Shown: piece by piece, positions 53,048 through 61,846 of the stretch
How the letters are laid out: each line of letters opens with the position of its first letter
Position numbering within the stretch: the stretch's first letter is position 1
Source of the DNA: Pseudarthrobacter chlorophenolicus
GTDB lineage: Bacteria; Actinomycetota; Actinomycetes; Actinomycetales; Micrococcaceae
Assembly (NCBI RefSeq): GCF_000962805.1
Contig: NZ_JZTW01000011.1
Location: 1 to 64,000, forward strand
DNA: 64,000 nucleotides
Direction: 5' to 3'
Position numbers and translations under genes: made by a program
Notes under the pieces: model-generated
Database searches by the model: none
Told to the model about the DNA's origin: nothing
Seen by the model: the letters and a program-made list of their open reading frames with translations, nothing else

Positions 53048-54354
53048 GCCCCGCCGTGGCTAAGCCTGCACTGATGCGCAGCATGCCGCAGATCGCCCAC
53101 GTGGACGTCAACTGCTTCTACGCTTCCGCCGAGCGGGCTTTCGACCCCTCACTGGAGGGCCGCCCGCTGGTGATCCTGTCCAACAACGACGGCTGCGCCG
53201 TCACCCGCTCCCCCGAGGCCAAGGCACTGGGCATCGCCACCGGCGAGCCCTGGTTCAAGCTCGCGCCGCGGGCCAAGGAGTGGGGGCTGGTGGCGAAATC
53301 CAGCAACTACGAGCTTTACGGCGACATCAGCGCCCGGGTCATGGAACTTCTGGGGCGCTATTCGGCATGGCTTGAGGTGTACAGCATCGACGAAGCCTTC
53401 CTGGGGGTCAAAGGGGAACCGGACCAGCTCCTCCCCCTCGGACGGACCATCAGGGACGCCGTCCGCCGGCACGTGGGCGTCCCCGTGTGCGTGGGCATCG
53501 CACCCACCAAGACCCTCGCCAAGCTCTGCAACAAGTGGGCCAAGAACAACCCGGCCTTTGGCGGGGTCTGTTTATGGGAGGCGGTCCCCCACGATGTCCA
53601 GGACAACCTGCTGGCCCGGCTGCCGGTGGATGAGATCTGGGGCATCGCCGGAAGGCTGACCAGGCGGCTCAACGTCCTGGGAATCTTCACCGTCCGGGAC
53701 CTGGTCCGGGCGGACCCGGTGATGATCCGGGACAAGTTTTCGGTAGTGCTGATGCGGACGGTGCTCGAATTGCGGGGCACCCCCTGCATTCCCATGGAAG
53801 AGGAGCGCATCGGCCGGGACCAGCTGATCTTCTCCCGCTCCTTCGCCACCCCCGTCACCACTGCCGAAGGGCTGCGGCAGGTCCTGGGTATCTATGGACA
53901 GCAGGCGAGCGCCAGGCTGTCCAAACACGGGCTGCAGGCTAAGGTCCTGACGGCCTTCGCCGCCACGTCACCCTTCCGGCAGCAGGAACAGGCCTACCCG
54001 TCCGTCTGCGTTTCGCTGCCAACGCCGACGGCGGACCCGCTCCTGCTGGCCAGGGCGGCACATGCGCTTTTGCCCCAGATCCGGGACGGGCTCAAGTACG
54101 CGAAGGCGGGAATCATGCTCACCGACCTGCGGCCCAGCGGGAACCAGCCGCCGCTGGAGCCGTTCGAAAACCCGCATGAGGAACGCGGCATCGGCCCGCT
54201 GCTGGAGGACGTCAGCAAACGCTTTGGGCGGGGATCCATCGGACTGGGCCACGCCGGAATCAAGACAGGACTGGACTGGACCATGAAGCGGGACATGCGC
54301 TCGCCACGGTACACCACCCACTGGGACGAACTCCCCGTGGTCAGGGCCGCGTGA
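53044..54354 (+). CDS. umuC: UmuC-like Y-family translesion DNA polymerase
   Basis: A 436-aa polymerase. AHVDVNCFYASAERAFDP holds the first catalytic Asp and the steric-gate region. YSIDEAFLGV gives the second Asp-Glu pair. CVGIAPTKTLAKLCNKWAK is the conserved palm block, followed by a helix-hairpin-helix region (RLPVDEIWGIAGRL) and a little-finger domain. The end (IGLGHAGIKTGLDWTMKR) is typical of UmuC, not DinB. The GTG at 53044 overlaps the umuD stop. Expected role: error-prone bypass of DNA damage. Confidence 0.95.
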   Translation: MSPAVAKPALMRSMPQIAHVDVNCFYASAERAFDPSLEGRPLVILSNNDGCAVTRSPEAKALGIATGEPWFKLAPRAKEWGLVAKSSNYELYGDISARVMELLGRYSAWLEVYSIDEAFLGVKGEPDQLLPLGRTIRDAVRRHVGVPVCVGIAPTKTLAKLCNKWAKNNPAFGGVCLWEAVPHDVQDNLLARLPVDEIWGIAGRLTRRLNVLGIFTVRDLVRADPVMIRDKFSVVLMRTVLELRGTPCIPMEEERIGRDQLIFSRSFATPVTTAEGLRQVLGIYGQQASARLSKHGLQAKVLTAFAATSPFRQQEQAYPSVCVSLPTPTADPLLLARAAHALLPQIRDGLKYAKAGIMLTDLRPSGNQPPLEPFENPHEERGIGPLLEDVSKRFGRGSIGLGHAGIKTGLDWTMKRDMRSPRYTTHWDELPVVRAA

Positions 54355-54386
54355 ACGGCGCTCTCGCCCGAAATACGGCGTGATTC

Positions 54387-54421
54387 GTTCAGCATATTAG
54401 CCAACAGACAGTATAGTGAAC
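54387..54421 (+). promoter_or_regulatory. Promoter with GTTCAG motif before the hydroxyacid dehydrogenase gene
   Basis: GTTCAG (54387-54392) overlaps a -35-like TTCAGC, and TATAGT (54412-54417) follows at about 18 bp. GAAC (54418-54421) mirrors GTTC. The -10 box ends 6 bp before the ATG at 54424, so the mRNA is probably leaderless. Confidence 0.55.
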
Positions 54422-54423
54422 GC

Positions 54424-55473
54424 ATGACTTCCAAGACTGTGGCCATCGCCGTCCCGCTCGAGGCAGAGCTCGTGGACCAGATCCGTGCCGTCGACCCATC
54501 CGTCACCGTTCTCTACGAGCCGGACCTCCTGCCACCGGAACGCTTCCCGGCGGACCACGCCGGTGATCCCGCTTTCCAACGTACTGAGGAGCAGGAAGAA
54601 CGGTACTGGGCCATGCTCAGCAGAGCCCAGGTGCTGTACGGGCTTCCCAACGAAAGCCCGGCGGGCCTTTCCCGGATCGCCCGTGACAATCCGGGCCTCG
54701 AATGGGTCCACGCCATGGCCGCAGGGGCAGGCGGGGCGGTCAAGGCCTCCGGCCTCAGCTCCGATGCCCTGCAGAAGTTTCGAATCACCACCTCCGCCGG
54801 AGTCCACGCCCTTCCGCTGGCGGAATTCGCGGCACTGGGGATCCTGAACGGCTTCAAGCGCAGCGCCGAACTGGCCCAGGACCAGGCCGCGAAGATCTGG
54901 CCCGACCTGCGGGTCCCCACCCGCCTGGTGAACGGCTCCACCCTGGTGGTCAGCGGCCTGGGTGAAATCGGACTGGAAACGGCCCGGATCGCCCGGGCGC
55001 TGGGCATGAAGGTGAGCGGCAGCAAGCGCACCGTCGAACCGATCGAAGGTATTGACCAGGTGGTGGACAACGCAGGCCTGCCCGCCCTCCTCGCCACGGC
55101 AGACGCCGTGGTCAATACGCTGCCCGGAACCGCCTACACAGAAAAGCTGTTCAACCGCGAACTGTTTGCCGCCATGAAGCCCGGAACCACCTTCGTCAAC
55201 GTGGGCCGGGGAACCGTGGTGGACGAAGAAGCCCTGCTGGAGGCACTGGACAACGGCCAGGTGGGCTACGCCTGCCTGGACGTCTTCGCGGTCGAGCCGC
55301 TGCCTCAGGACAGCCCCCTATGGAAGCACCCCAACGTCATGGTTTCCCCTCACACTTCCGCCCTCAGCGCCGCCGAAAACCGCCTGATCACCGAGCGCTT
55401 CTGCAGCAACCTCCGCACCTTCCTCGACGGCGGGGACCTCCCGCACCTCGTGGACACGGTCCACTTCTACTAG
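54424..55473 (+). CDS. D-isomer-specific 2-hydroxyacid dehydrogenase
   Basis: A 349-aa NAD(P)-dependent enzyme. LVVSGLGEIGLETARIARALG is the cofactor fold. The catalytic Arg is expected in FVNVGRGTVVDEE's partner region (NTLPGTAYTEK then NVGRG), the Glu in YACLDVFAVEPL, and the His in VMVSPHTSA. It likely reduces or oxidises a 2-keto or 2-hydroxy acid. It begins the sugar-acid cluster and lies 18 bp before the FAH-family gene. Confidence 0.9.
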   Translation: MTSKTVAIAVPLEAELVDQIRAVDPSVTVLYEPDLLPPERFPADHAGDPAFQRTEEQEERYWAMLSRAQVLYGLPNESPAGLSRIARDNPGLEWVHAMAAGAGGAVKASGLSSDALQKFRITTSAGVHALPLAEFAALGILNGFKRSAELAQDQAAKIWPDLRVPTRLVNGSTLVVSGLGEIGLETARIARALGMKVSGSKRTVEPIEGIDQVVDNAGLPALLATADAVVNTLPGTAYTEKLFNRELFAAMKPGTTFVNVGRGTVVDEEALLEALDNGQVGYACLDVFAVEPLPQDSPLWKHPNVMVSPHTSALSAAENRLITERFCSNLRTFLDGGDLPHLVDTVHFY

Positions 55474-55491
55474 ACCGGCGGGGAGAACCAA

Positions 55492-56229
55492 ATGCGCATC
55501 GCCAGAATCAGCACCGCCGAAGGTGCCCGGCACGCCGTGGAACGGGCCGGGCAATGGGAACACATCCGCAGCCCGTTCGAGGAACCCCTTTACTACACCG
55601 GCGGCAGCACCCCCGCGGGTGAGGCGAAATTCCTCGCGCCAATTGCCCCGGCGGTAGTCGTAGGCATCGGCCACAACCTGACCCTCAACGACCACCCGCT
55701 GCCCATCCAGGCCTGGCATAAGTCCGTCCACACAGTGGCCGGACCCGGGGACCAAATCGTCGCCGCACGCGGCCGCGGCGCGGTGCACGTCGAAGGTGAA
55801 CTCGCCGTGGTGATCGGCAAGAGCGCGGCCGGCCTGACCGCAGAGAACGCCCTGGACCACGTCCTGGGCTACACCTGCGTCAACGACGTCACCAACGTGG
55901 ACCAGAACGCGGTGGACGAGCGAAACTTCCAAGGCAAGGCCGGCGTCAATTACACGCCCCTTGGACCGTGGATAGAGACCGCCCTCCCGGATCCCGAACG
56001 CGCCGGCATTGACGTCCGCGTCAACGGAGTACCCAAAGCCAACTCCGGCACGTTCAATCTGCCCTCGACGGTGGTGGACTGCCTTGTCTACGTCACGTCC
56101 TGGCTGACGCTTGAGGCTGGGGATGTGGTCATGACCGGCGCGCCGGGCACGGCGGTGCCCGTGGAGCCGGGCGACCGCGTGGACATTGCGGTGGAGGGCA
56201 TCGGAACGCTGACCAGCACCGTCTGCTAG
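55492..56229 (+). CDS. Fumarylacetoacetate hydrolase family protein
   Basis: A 245-aa FAH-fold enzyme. Metal ligands are likely the Glu pair in VHVEGELAVVIG and the Asp in CVNDVTNVDQN. VVGIGHNLTLNDH and GDVVMTGAPGTAVPV are standard blocks. Members hydrolyse or decarboxylate acylpyruvates or dehydrate 2-keto-3-deoxy sugar acids. The neighbours point to sugar-acid breakdown; the exact substrate is unknown. Confidence 0.9.
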   Translation: MRIARISTAEGARHAVERAGQWEHIRSPFEEPLYYTGGSTPAGEAKFLAPIAPAVVVGIGHNLTLNDHPLPIQAWHKSVHTVAGPGDQIVAARGRGAVHVEGELAVVIGKSAAGLTAENALDHVLGYTCVNDVTNVDQNAVDERNFQGKAGVNYTPLGPWIETALPDPERAGIDVRVNGVPKANSGTFNLPSTVVDCLVYVTSWLTLEAGDVVMTGAPGTAVPVEPGDRVDIAVEGIGTLTSTVC

Positions 56230-56270
56230 CACGCGAGTGCCCGGCCGCCGGGGCCCTTATGATGGATAGC

Positions 56271-56286
56271 GTTCAGTTGACTGAAC
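56271..56286. promoter_or_regulatory. IclR operator candidate
   Basis: GTTCAGT-TG-ACTGAAC is a perfect 7-bp inverted repeat just after a TATGAT box (56258-56263) and 38 bp before the iclR ATG. The GTTCAG half recurs at 54387, 57190 and 57209. It is the best-formed copy, consistent with autoregulation. Confidence 0.7.
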
Positions 56287-56323
56287 GGACACTGCAGTCA
56301 GCCCCGGCAACCGAAGGAGAATC

Positions 56324-57121
56324 ATGGCCGATTCCCGCACCCCCGCATCACCGGATAAGTCGGGAGCCGCCTCGCCGGCACCGGCAGTCACGCGCGCGGC
56401 CGCCGTCCTGGATGCGCTGGCTGCTTCTGCAACGGGCCGGCTGACCCTCAGCGACCTCTCGCGGGAGGTGGGCATTCCCAAGTCCTCCACCTCCAACCTT
56501 CTGCTTGCACTCGAGGAAGCCCGGCTGATCACCCGGCAAGGGGCGGAATTCACCCTGGGCCGCAAGCTGGTGGAGCTCGGAGCCGCCTACCTGGGCCGGA
56601 TGGACGAGGTCCAGGAGTTCTACCGCTACTGCGAACAGGCATCCGTGCTCTCGGGAGAAACGGTCCGGATCGCCATGCTGGATGGAACCAACGTCATCTA
56701 CCTTGCCCGCTACGAAGGCCACCCGGCAGTCCGCCTCACCTCCAACATCGGCGACAAGATGCCCGTCTCCCTTTGCGCCGTGGGCAAGGCGCTGATTGCC
56801 CGCCTGAACGTTCACGACATTGAGGAGATGTTCCCCGACGACGCCGAACTGCCGGTCCTCACACCCAAGTCGCTGCGCACGGGGGCAGCACTGAAGGCGC
56901 AGCTGCGCCAAATACGCGAGCAGGGCTATGCCTTCGAGGATGAGGAAAGCACCACGGGCGTGGTGTGCCTGGCCGTCTCCGTCCCCACGCGGGGCGCCCA
57001 TGGGCCCAGCCTGGGGTTGTCGGTGACGGCACTGAAGGCCACCTACACCCCGGAGCAGGGCTCGCAGATGGTCAAGGAGCTCAAGGAGCTGGCCCACTCC
57101 CTGGGTAACCCCATGGGCTAG
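56324..57121 (+). CDS. IclR family transcriptional regulator
   Basis: A 265-aa regulator. The winged helix is at about 25-85 (AAVLDALAASATGRLTLSDL, then SREVGIPKSSTSNLLLALEE). The IclR effector domain is at about 95-260 (SGETVRIAMLDGTNVIYLAR, PVSLCAVGKALIA, EESTTGVVCLAVSVP). GGAG precedes the ATG. It lies in the middle of the cluster it probably controls. Confidence 0.92.
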   Translation: MADSRTPASPDKSGAASPAPAVTRAAAVLDALAASATGRLTLSDLSREVGIPKSSTSNLLLALEEARLITRQGAEFTLGRKLVELGAAYLGRMDEVQEFYRYCEQASVLSGETVRIAMLDGTNVIYLARYEGHPAVRLTSNIGDKMPVSLCAVGKALIARLNVHDIEEMFPDDAELPVLTPKSLRTGAALKAQLRQIREQGYAFEDEESTTGVVCLAVSVPTRGAHGPSLGLSVTALKATYTPEQGSQMVKELKELAHSLGNPMG

Positions 57122-57189
57122 CCGCACCACCGGACTCTGAGCCACAGGGGAACTCCGCCTCTCAACAAAACAAAAAACTGTTGCCAGTT

Positions 57190-57214
57190 GTTCAGCTTGC
57201 TGTATTGTGTTCAG
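57190..57214 (+). promoter_or_regulatory. Paired GTTCAG boxes bracketing the MFS promoter
   Basis: GTTCAG occurs at 57190-57195 and 57209-57214, 19 bp apart. Between them is TATTGT (57203-57208), a -10 candidate with TTGCCA at 57181-57186 as -35 (16-bp spacer). A regulator bound to both boxes would cover the promoter. Confidence 0.6.
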
Positions 57215-57292
57215 CATAGTGATCGACACAACAGGTGTTGCCGCTATCCCGCCAGGCCAACGGGGGCCTGGAGTGCGTTAGAGGGAGTTCTC

Positions 57293-58642
57293 GTGACAAC
57301 TCGTACTAAATCACCGCAGACCGATGCGGACGGCGCCGTCGTCGATCCGGAGCAGCTGCGAAGGGCAACCCTTGCCAGCTCCGTGGGTTCGGCCCTGGAG
57401 TACTACGACTTCTACATCTACGGCCTGGCCTCGGCCCTGATCTTCGGCCCGCTGTTCTTCGCCCCGCTGGGCGACAGCGGAGCCGTCATCGCCTCCTTCG
57501 CAACCTACGGCGTCGGCTTCGCGGCCCGGCCGTTCGGCGGTGTGGTCTTCGGGTACATCGGGGACCGTTTTGGCCGCAAGATGGTGCTGATCCTGACCAT
57601 CGGCCTGATGGGCATGGCCAGCTTCGCCATCGGACTCCTCCCCACCTTTGAGCAGGCGGGGATGCTGGGGGCGGTGTTGCTGGTGACACTTCGCATCCTC
57701 CAGGGCCTGGGTGCCGGAGCCGAGCAGGCAGGCGCCACAACGCTGATCTCCGAGGTGGCCCCGCGCCGCCGTCGTGGATTCTTCGCGTCACTGCCGTTCG
57801 TGGGCATCCAGCTGGGCACGCTCCTGGGTGCCGGCACCTTCGCCCTGATGGCCCTGGCGGACAAGGAAGTCCTGCAGGGCTGGCTCTGGCGCGTGCCGTT
57901 CCTGGCCAGCGTCATCCTGATTGTCATCGCCGTGTTCATCCGGCTCAAGCTCAAGGAGACCCCGGTCTTCCAGGAGCTGGAAAAGCACAAGGCCGTGGTT
58001 AAGAACCCGGTGGGCCAGATCTGGAAGCACTCCAAAAAGAACGTACTGGTGGGCATCGGCCTGCGGATGGGCGAAAACGGAAACTCGTCCATCTACTCGG
58101 CGCTGCTGGTGTCCTTCATCAGCATGCCGGCCGGCGTGTTCGCCGGCGACAAGTTCATCGGCCCCACCGGCCTGCTGATCGCCGCCGGATTCGCTGCGGT
58201 CCTCGTAGTCACCTTCGGCGCGCTGTCCGACCGGTTCGGCCGGGTTCCCGTCTACCGCTACGGCGCCCTGTTCCAGGCCGTCATCGCCCTCCCGGCCTTC
58301 TACCTGGTCACGCTGGGCAACGTCACCCTGGTGTGGGTGGTCATGGTGGTGGGCATCGCCATCGGCGTGCAGTCCATGCTGGGCCCCCAGTGCGCCCTGC
58401 TGCCGGAACTCTTCGGCTCGCAGCACCGCTTCACCGGGGTGGCCCTCAGCAGGGAACTCTCCGCTGTACTGGCAGGCGGCTTTGCACCGATGATCGGTGT
58501 GGCACTGCTCGCGGCGACCAACCATTCCTGGCTGGTTCCCGCCATCTACTCACTGGTTCTGGCCGGGATCTCCTTCGCCACCACGTTCTTCACCCCCGAA
58601 ACGAACGGCCGCGATCTGGTGGTCGTGGAGGACGCCAAATGA
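57293..58642 (+). CDS. MFS transporter, metabolite:H+ symporter (MHS) type
   Basis: A 449-aa, 12-segment transporter of the MHS family. LASSVGSALEYYDFYIYGLA at segment 1, RPFGGVVFGYIGDRFGRKMV (segment 2-3 loop) and LQGLGAGAEQAGATTLISEVAP are typical, as is the central RLKLKETPVFQELEK loop. The GTG at 57293 follows GAGGGAG; the upstream reading crosses the promoter. It probably imports the organic or sugar acid degraded by the neighbours. It overlaps the next gene by 4 bp. Confidence 0.92.
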   Translation: MTTRTKSPQTDADGAVVDPEQLRRATLASSVGSALEYYDFYIYGLASALIFGPLFFAPLGDSGAVIASFATYGVGFAARPFGGVVFGYIGDRFGRKMVLILTIGLMGMASFAIGLLPTFEQAGMLGAVLLVTLRILQGLGAGAEQAGATTLISEVAPRRRRGFFASLPFVGIQLGTLLGAGTFALMALADKEVLQGWLWRVPFLASVILIVIAVFIRLKLKETPVFQELEKHKAVVKNPVGQIWKHSKKNVLVGIGLRMGENGNSSIYSALLVSFISMPAGVFAGDKFIGPTGLLIAAGFAAVLVVTFGALSDRFGRVPVYRYGALFQAVIALPAFYLVTLGNVTLVWVVMVVGIAIGVQSMLGPQCALLPELFGSQHRFTGVALSRELSAVLAGGFAPMIGVALLAATNHSWLVPAIYSLVLAGISFATTFFTPETNGRDLVVVEDAK

Positions 58643-59553
58643 CGCGCGGGCCCGTCGGCTTCGTGGGCCTGGGCCTCATGGGGGCGCCGATGGCCGCCAA
58701 CCTGGCCAAGGCAGGGTGGCAGGTGAAGGGCTGGAACCGCTCCCCCGCAGCCGTCCGGGACCTCGAACTCCTGGGCGGCACCGGCGTCGAACACGTCGCG
58801 GACCTGCGCGGCGAGCCTGTCATCATCTTTATGCTCCCCGACCTTCCCTTCATTGAAGAGTCCGCGGCCGGCCTCCTGGCCGCGTGGCGGACGGCGCCGC
58901 CCGCGCCAGGGACGCTCGTGGTGGTCATGAGCAGCGTGTCGCCGGTGGGGGTGCAGGCGTTTGGCCTCGCGGTGGCCGAGGCGAGCGCCGGGAACGCCTC
59001 GGTGCTCGATGCGCCGGTCAGTGGCGGCACGGACGGCGCGCGCCAGGGAACCCTGGCCATCATGGCAGGCGGCTCGGAGGCGGACTTCGCACGTGCGCTG
59101 CCGGTCCTGGAAACCATGGGCGCGGCGGTCCGGCGGCTGGGCGGCCTGGGTGCAGGCTCCCTGGCCAAGGCATGCAACCAGCTGGTGGTGGGAACTACGA
59201 CGGCGGCACTCGCCGAAGCCGCGGAGCTGGCCGAACGCTCAGGCCTGGATATTCACGCCCTCTTCGAAGTGCTGTCCGGCGGCTTGGCGGGCAGCCGTGT
59301 GCTGGACCAGGTGGGACCCCGGCTGGCAGCAAAGGATTACACACCCACAGGGCCGGCCAAATTCATGCGCAAGGACCTGTCCTTCGTGCTGGACAGTGCA
59401 CGCAGCGCAGGTACGGCAACACCCATGGCGTCCGCCGGATTCGAGCTGTACACCGAGCTGGTGGCACAGGGGCTGGGAGACCAGGACCTTGCCGTGGTGC
59501 GGCAGGCCGTCGCCAACCTCAGCGCCGCCGGCGCCGGGAAGGCACCGCGGTGA
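58639..59553 (+). CDS. 3-hydroxyisobutyrate / tartronate-semialdehyde dehydrogenase family protein
   Basis: A 304-aa beta-hydroxyacid dehydrogenase. GFVGLGLMGAPMAANLAKAG binds NAD(P). DAPVSGGTDGARQGTLAIMA is the substrate block. GAGSLAKACNQLVVG carries the catalytic Lys. The ATG at 58639 overlaps the MFS stop. It resembles GarR and HIBADH; either a 3-hydroxy acid or tartronate semialdehyde could be its substrate. Confidence 0.9.
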   Translation: MTRGPVGFVGLGLMGAPMAANLAKAGWQVKGWNRSPAAVRDLELLGGTGVEHVADLRGEPVIIFMLPDLPFIEESAAGLLAAWRTAPPAPGTLVVVMSSVSPVGVQAFGLAVAEASAGNASVLDAPVSGGTDGARQGTLAIMAGGSEADFARALPVLETMGAAVRRLGGLGAGSLAKACNQLVVGTTTAALAEAAELAERSGLDIHALFEVLSGGLAGSRVLDQVGPRLAAKDYTPTGPAKFMRKDLSFVLDSARSAGTATPMASAGFELYTELVAQGLGDQDLAVVRQAVANLSAAGAGKAPR

Positions 59554-60320
59554 GCCAACTGTTTGACCTTGCCGGACGCACCGCCCTGGTCACCGGTTCC
59601 AGCCGAGGCATCGGCAACGCCCTCGCCCGGGCACTGGCGGAGGCCGGCGCCACGGTGGTCCTGAACGGGGTCAACGCGGAGCGGCTCGAAGCCGCCGAGG
59701 CGGCAATGGCAGCGGACTTCGCCCCGGGACGGATCCGCCGCTGCGCGTTCGACGTCACCCGGGACAGCGACGCCGAACGGGGCGTTGCCTGGGTGGAGGA
59801 GAACGTCGGACCCCTGGAGATCCTCGTCAATAACGCCGGAATCCAGCACCGCGTCCCCATGCTGGACCTCGCTGTCAGGGACTGGGAACGGGTCATCAGC
59901 ACCGACCTCACCAGCGCCTTCCTGGTGGGCCGCGCGGCAGCCCGCGTGATGGTCCCCCGGGGCCGCGGCAAGATCATCAACATCTGTTCGGTGCAGGCGG
60001 ACCTGGCCCGGCCCACCATAGCCCCGTATGTCGCCGCGAAGGGCGGGCTGCGGAACCTGACCCGCGCCATGACGGCGGAGTGGGCGTCGTCAGGGCTGCA
60101 GATCAACGCCATCGCACCCGGCTACATCCATACGGAGATGACGCAGAACCTGGTGGACGACGAGCAGTTCAACTCCTGGATCCTGGGCAGGACGCCGGCC
60201 CGGCGCTGGGGTACCCCGCAGGACCTCGCAGGCCCGGTGGTGTGGCTTGCCTCGGACGGTTCGGGGTTCGTCAACGGCCAAACCATCTTCATCGACGGCG
60301 GCATGACAGTGGTGGTTTAG
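59550..60320 (+). CDS. SDR oxidoreductase, gluconate 5-dehydrogenase-like
   Basis: A 256-aa short-chain dehydrogenase. AGRTALVTGSSRGIGNALARAL is the cofactor loop, ILVNNAGIQHR and PYVAAKGGLRNLTRAMTAEW the active site (Tyr-x3-Lys), and FINGQTIFIDGG-like ending reads FVNGQTIFIDGGMT. The NNAGIQHR block is characteristic of gluconate 5-dehydrogenase/IdnO relatives. The GTG at 59550 overlaps the previous stop (GTGA). It is the last gene before a terminator. Confidence 0.9.
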   Translation: MSQLFDLAGRTALVTGSSRGIGNALARALAEAGATVVLNGVNAERLEAAEAAMAADFAPGRIRRCAFDVTRDSDAERGVAWVEENVGPLEILVNNAGIQHRVPMLDLAVRDWERVISTDLTSAFLVGRAAARVMVPRGRGKIINICSVQADLARPTIAPYVAAKGGLRNLTRAMTAEWASSGLQINAIAPGYIHTEMTQNLVDDEQFNSWILGRTPARRWGTPQDLAGPVVWLASDGSGFVNGQTIFIDGGMTVVV

Positions 60321-60325
60321 CGGGA

Positions 60326-60353
60326 GTTGGCACCCGGATTTCCGGGTGCCAAC
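60326..60353 (+). terminator. Intrinsic-type terminator after the IclR cluster
   Basis: A perfect 12-bp stem (GTTGGCACCCGG / CCGGGTGCCAAC) with a 4-nt loop begins 6 bp after the SDR stop. No T-tract follows. It ends the sugar-acid cluster. Confidence 0.8.
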
Positions 60354-60499
60354 AAGACGCTGCGCGACCTTCCGTGACGCTCCGCGACGCTGCATTGCGG
60401 CTTCGCGTCGTCCCGTGAACGCCTGCTACACGGATCATTGTGGCCCTGCTGGGCGCTCCGTAATCTCGTCTCAGCACCCGCCCCAGCAAAGGAATCCCC

Positions 60500-61681
60500 A
60501 TGGCAGAGCCCCAGGACAAGAGTCCGCAGAACCCCGGAAACTCCACCCGCATCGTCGCCGGCCAGGCCGCACCCAAACGCCCCCTGGGCCTGAAAATCGG
60601 CATCGCCGCCGCCATCCTCGCCCTCGTGGGAGGCGGCGCCGCCGTCGCCTCCGCCGTCAACGCGAACAACGCCTCCACCGCACCCGCTGCGGAAGCCGCC
60701 CCGGCAGGCAACCCGGCTGCGGAACTGAAGCTCGGCTACTTCGGCAACGTCACCCATGCCCCTGCACTGGTGGGCGTCAGCAAGGGCTTCATCAAGGACG
60801 AGCTCGGCGACACCAAGCTCAGTACCCAGGTCTTCAACGCCGGTCCTGCCGCCATCGAGGCACTCAACGCCGGAGCCATCGACGCCACCTACATCGGCCC
60901 CAACCCGGCCATCAACTCGTTCGTGAAGAGCCAGGGCGAGTCCATCAACATCATTGCCGGCGCCGCCGCGGGTGGCGCGCAGCTGGTGGTGAAGCCGGAA
61001 ATCAACTCCGCCGCTGACCTCAAAGGCAAGACCCTCGCCTCCCCGCAGCTCGGCGGCACCCAGGACGTGGCCCTCCGCGCCTGGCTGACCGCCCAGGGGT
61101 ACAAGACCAACGTTGACGGCAGCGGCGACGTGGCCATCAACCCCACCGAGAACGCCCAGACCCTGAAGCTGTTCCAGGACGGCAAGCTCGACGGCGCGTG
61201 GCTGCCCGAGCCCTGGGCCTCCCGCCTGGTGCTGACCGCCGGCGCCAAGGTGCTGGTGGACGAGAAGGACCTGTGGGACGGTTCGCTGTCCGGCAAGCCC
61301 GGCGAATTCCCCACCACCATCCTGATCGTCAACCAGAAGTTCGCGGCAGACCACCCGGACACCGTGAAGGCGCTCCTGAAGGGCCATGCCAAATCCGTTG
61401 AATGGCTGAACGGCGCCGCCGCAGGTGAGAAGGCCACCGTCATCAACGCAGCACTCAAGGAAGCGGCCGGCGCCGAGCTGAAGGCCGATGTCATCGACCG
61501 GTCGCTCAAGAACATCGTGTTCACGGTGGACCCGCTGGCCGGCACATACCAGAAGCTGCTGGCCGACGGCGTCACCGCCGGAACCACCAAGCAGGCCGAC
61601 ATCAACGGCATCTTCGACCTGCGGGCCCTCAACGAGGTCACCGGCGAGAAGACCTCCGCCGCCAACCTCGGCAAGGAATAG
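60500..61681 (+). CDS. Sulfonate/taurine-type ABC substrate-binding protein (orphan)
   Basis: A 393-aa SsuA/TauA-like periplasmic binding protein. An N-terminal cytoplasmic tail of about 30 residues and one membrane segment (GLKIGIAAAILALVGGGAAV) anchor it. The mature domain opens LKLGYFGNVTHAPALVGVSK and carries GNVTHAPAL, LKGKTLASPQLGGTQDVALR and DGAWLPEPWASRL, all typical. AAAGGA precedes the ATG. No permease or ATPase follows, only a terminator, so its partners are encoded elsewhere or lost. Confidence 0.88.
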   Translation: MAEPQDKSPQNPGNSTRIVAGQAAPKRPLGLKIGIAAAILALVGGGAAVASAVNANNASTAPAAEAAPAGNPAAELKLGYFGNVTHAPALVGVSKGFIKDELGDTKLSTQVFNAGPAAIEALNAGAIDATYIGPNPAINSFVKSQGESINIIAGAAAGGAQLVVKPEINSAADLKGKTLASPQLGGTQDVALRAWLTAQGYKTNVDGSGDVAINPTENAQTLKLFQDGKLDGAWLPEPWASRLVLTAGAKVLVDEKDLWDGSLSGKPGEFPTTILIVNQKFAADHPDTVKALLKGHAKSVEWLNGAAAGEKATVINAALKEAAGAELKADVIDRSLKNIVFTVDPLAGTYQKLLADGVTAGTTKQADINGIFDLRALNEVTGEKTSAANLGKE

Positions 61682-61702
61682 CCGCCACTCATTTCCGCAC
61701 CC

Positions 61703-61749
61703 GCCCGCCCGGCCGCACGGCATCATGCCTCCGGCCGGGCGGGCGCTTT
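61703..61749 (+). terminator. Rho-independent terminator after the sulfonate-type binding protein
   Basis: A perfect 13-bp stem (61703-61715 and 61732-61744) with a 16-nt loop is followed by GCTTTT. It begins 22 bp after the stop codon and is the most canonical intrinsic terminator in the window. Confidence 0.88.
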
Positions 61750-61846
61750 TAACTTGTGGAAATCCTGCGCTTACCCGCTGGAACCGGGAGCCTGGCCGCC
61801 CCTAAGCTGAAGAGGATTCATCGGCAGGCGGCACGGGGGATGGCGG

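Noticed and set aside
58333..58638. Upstream extension of the HIBADH-family gene
   Set aside because: It only shadows the end of the MFS gene; the NAD-binding motif starts directly after the ATG at 58639.
60354..60499. Possible riboswitch upstream of the sulfonate-type binding protein
   Set aside because: I could not match any known aptamer core in these 146 bp; only short GC-rich pairings are seen.
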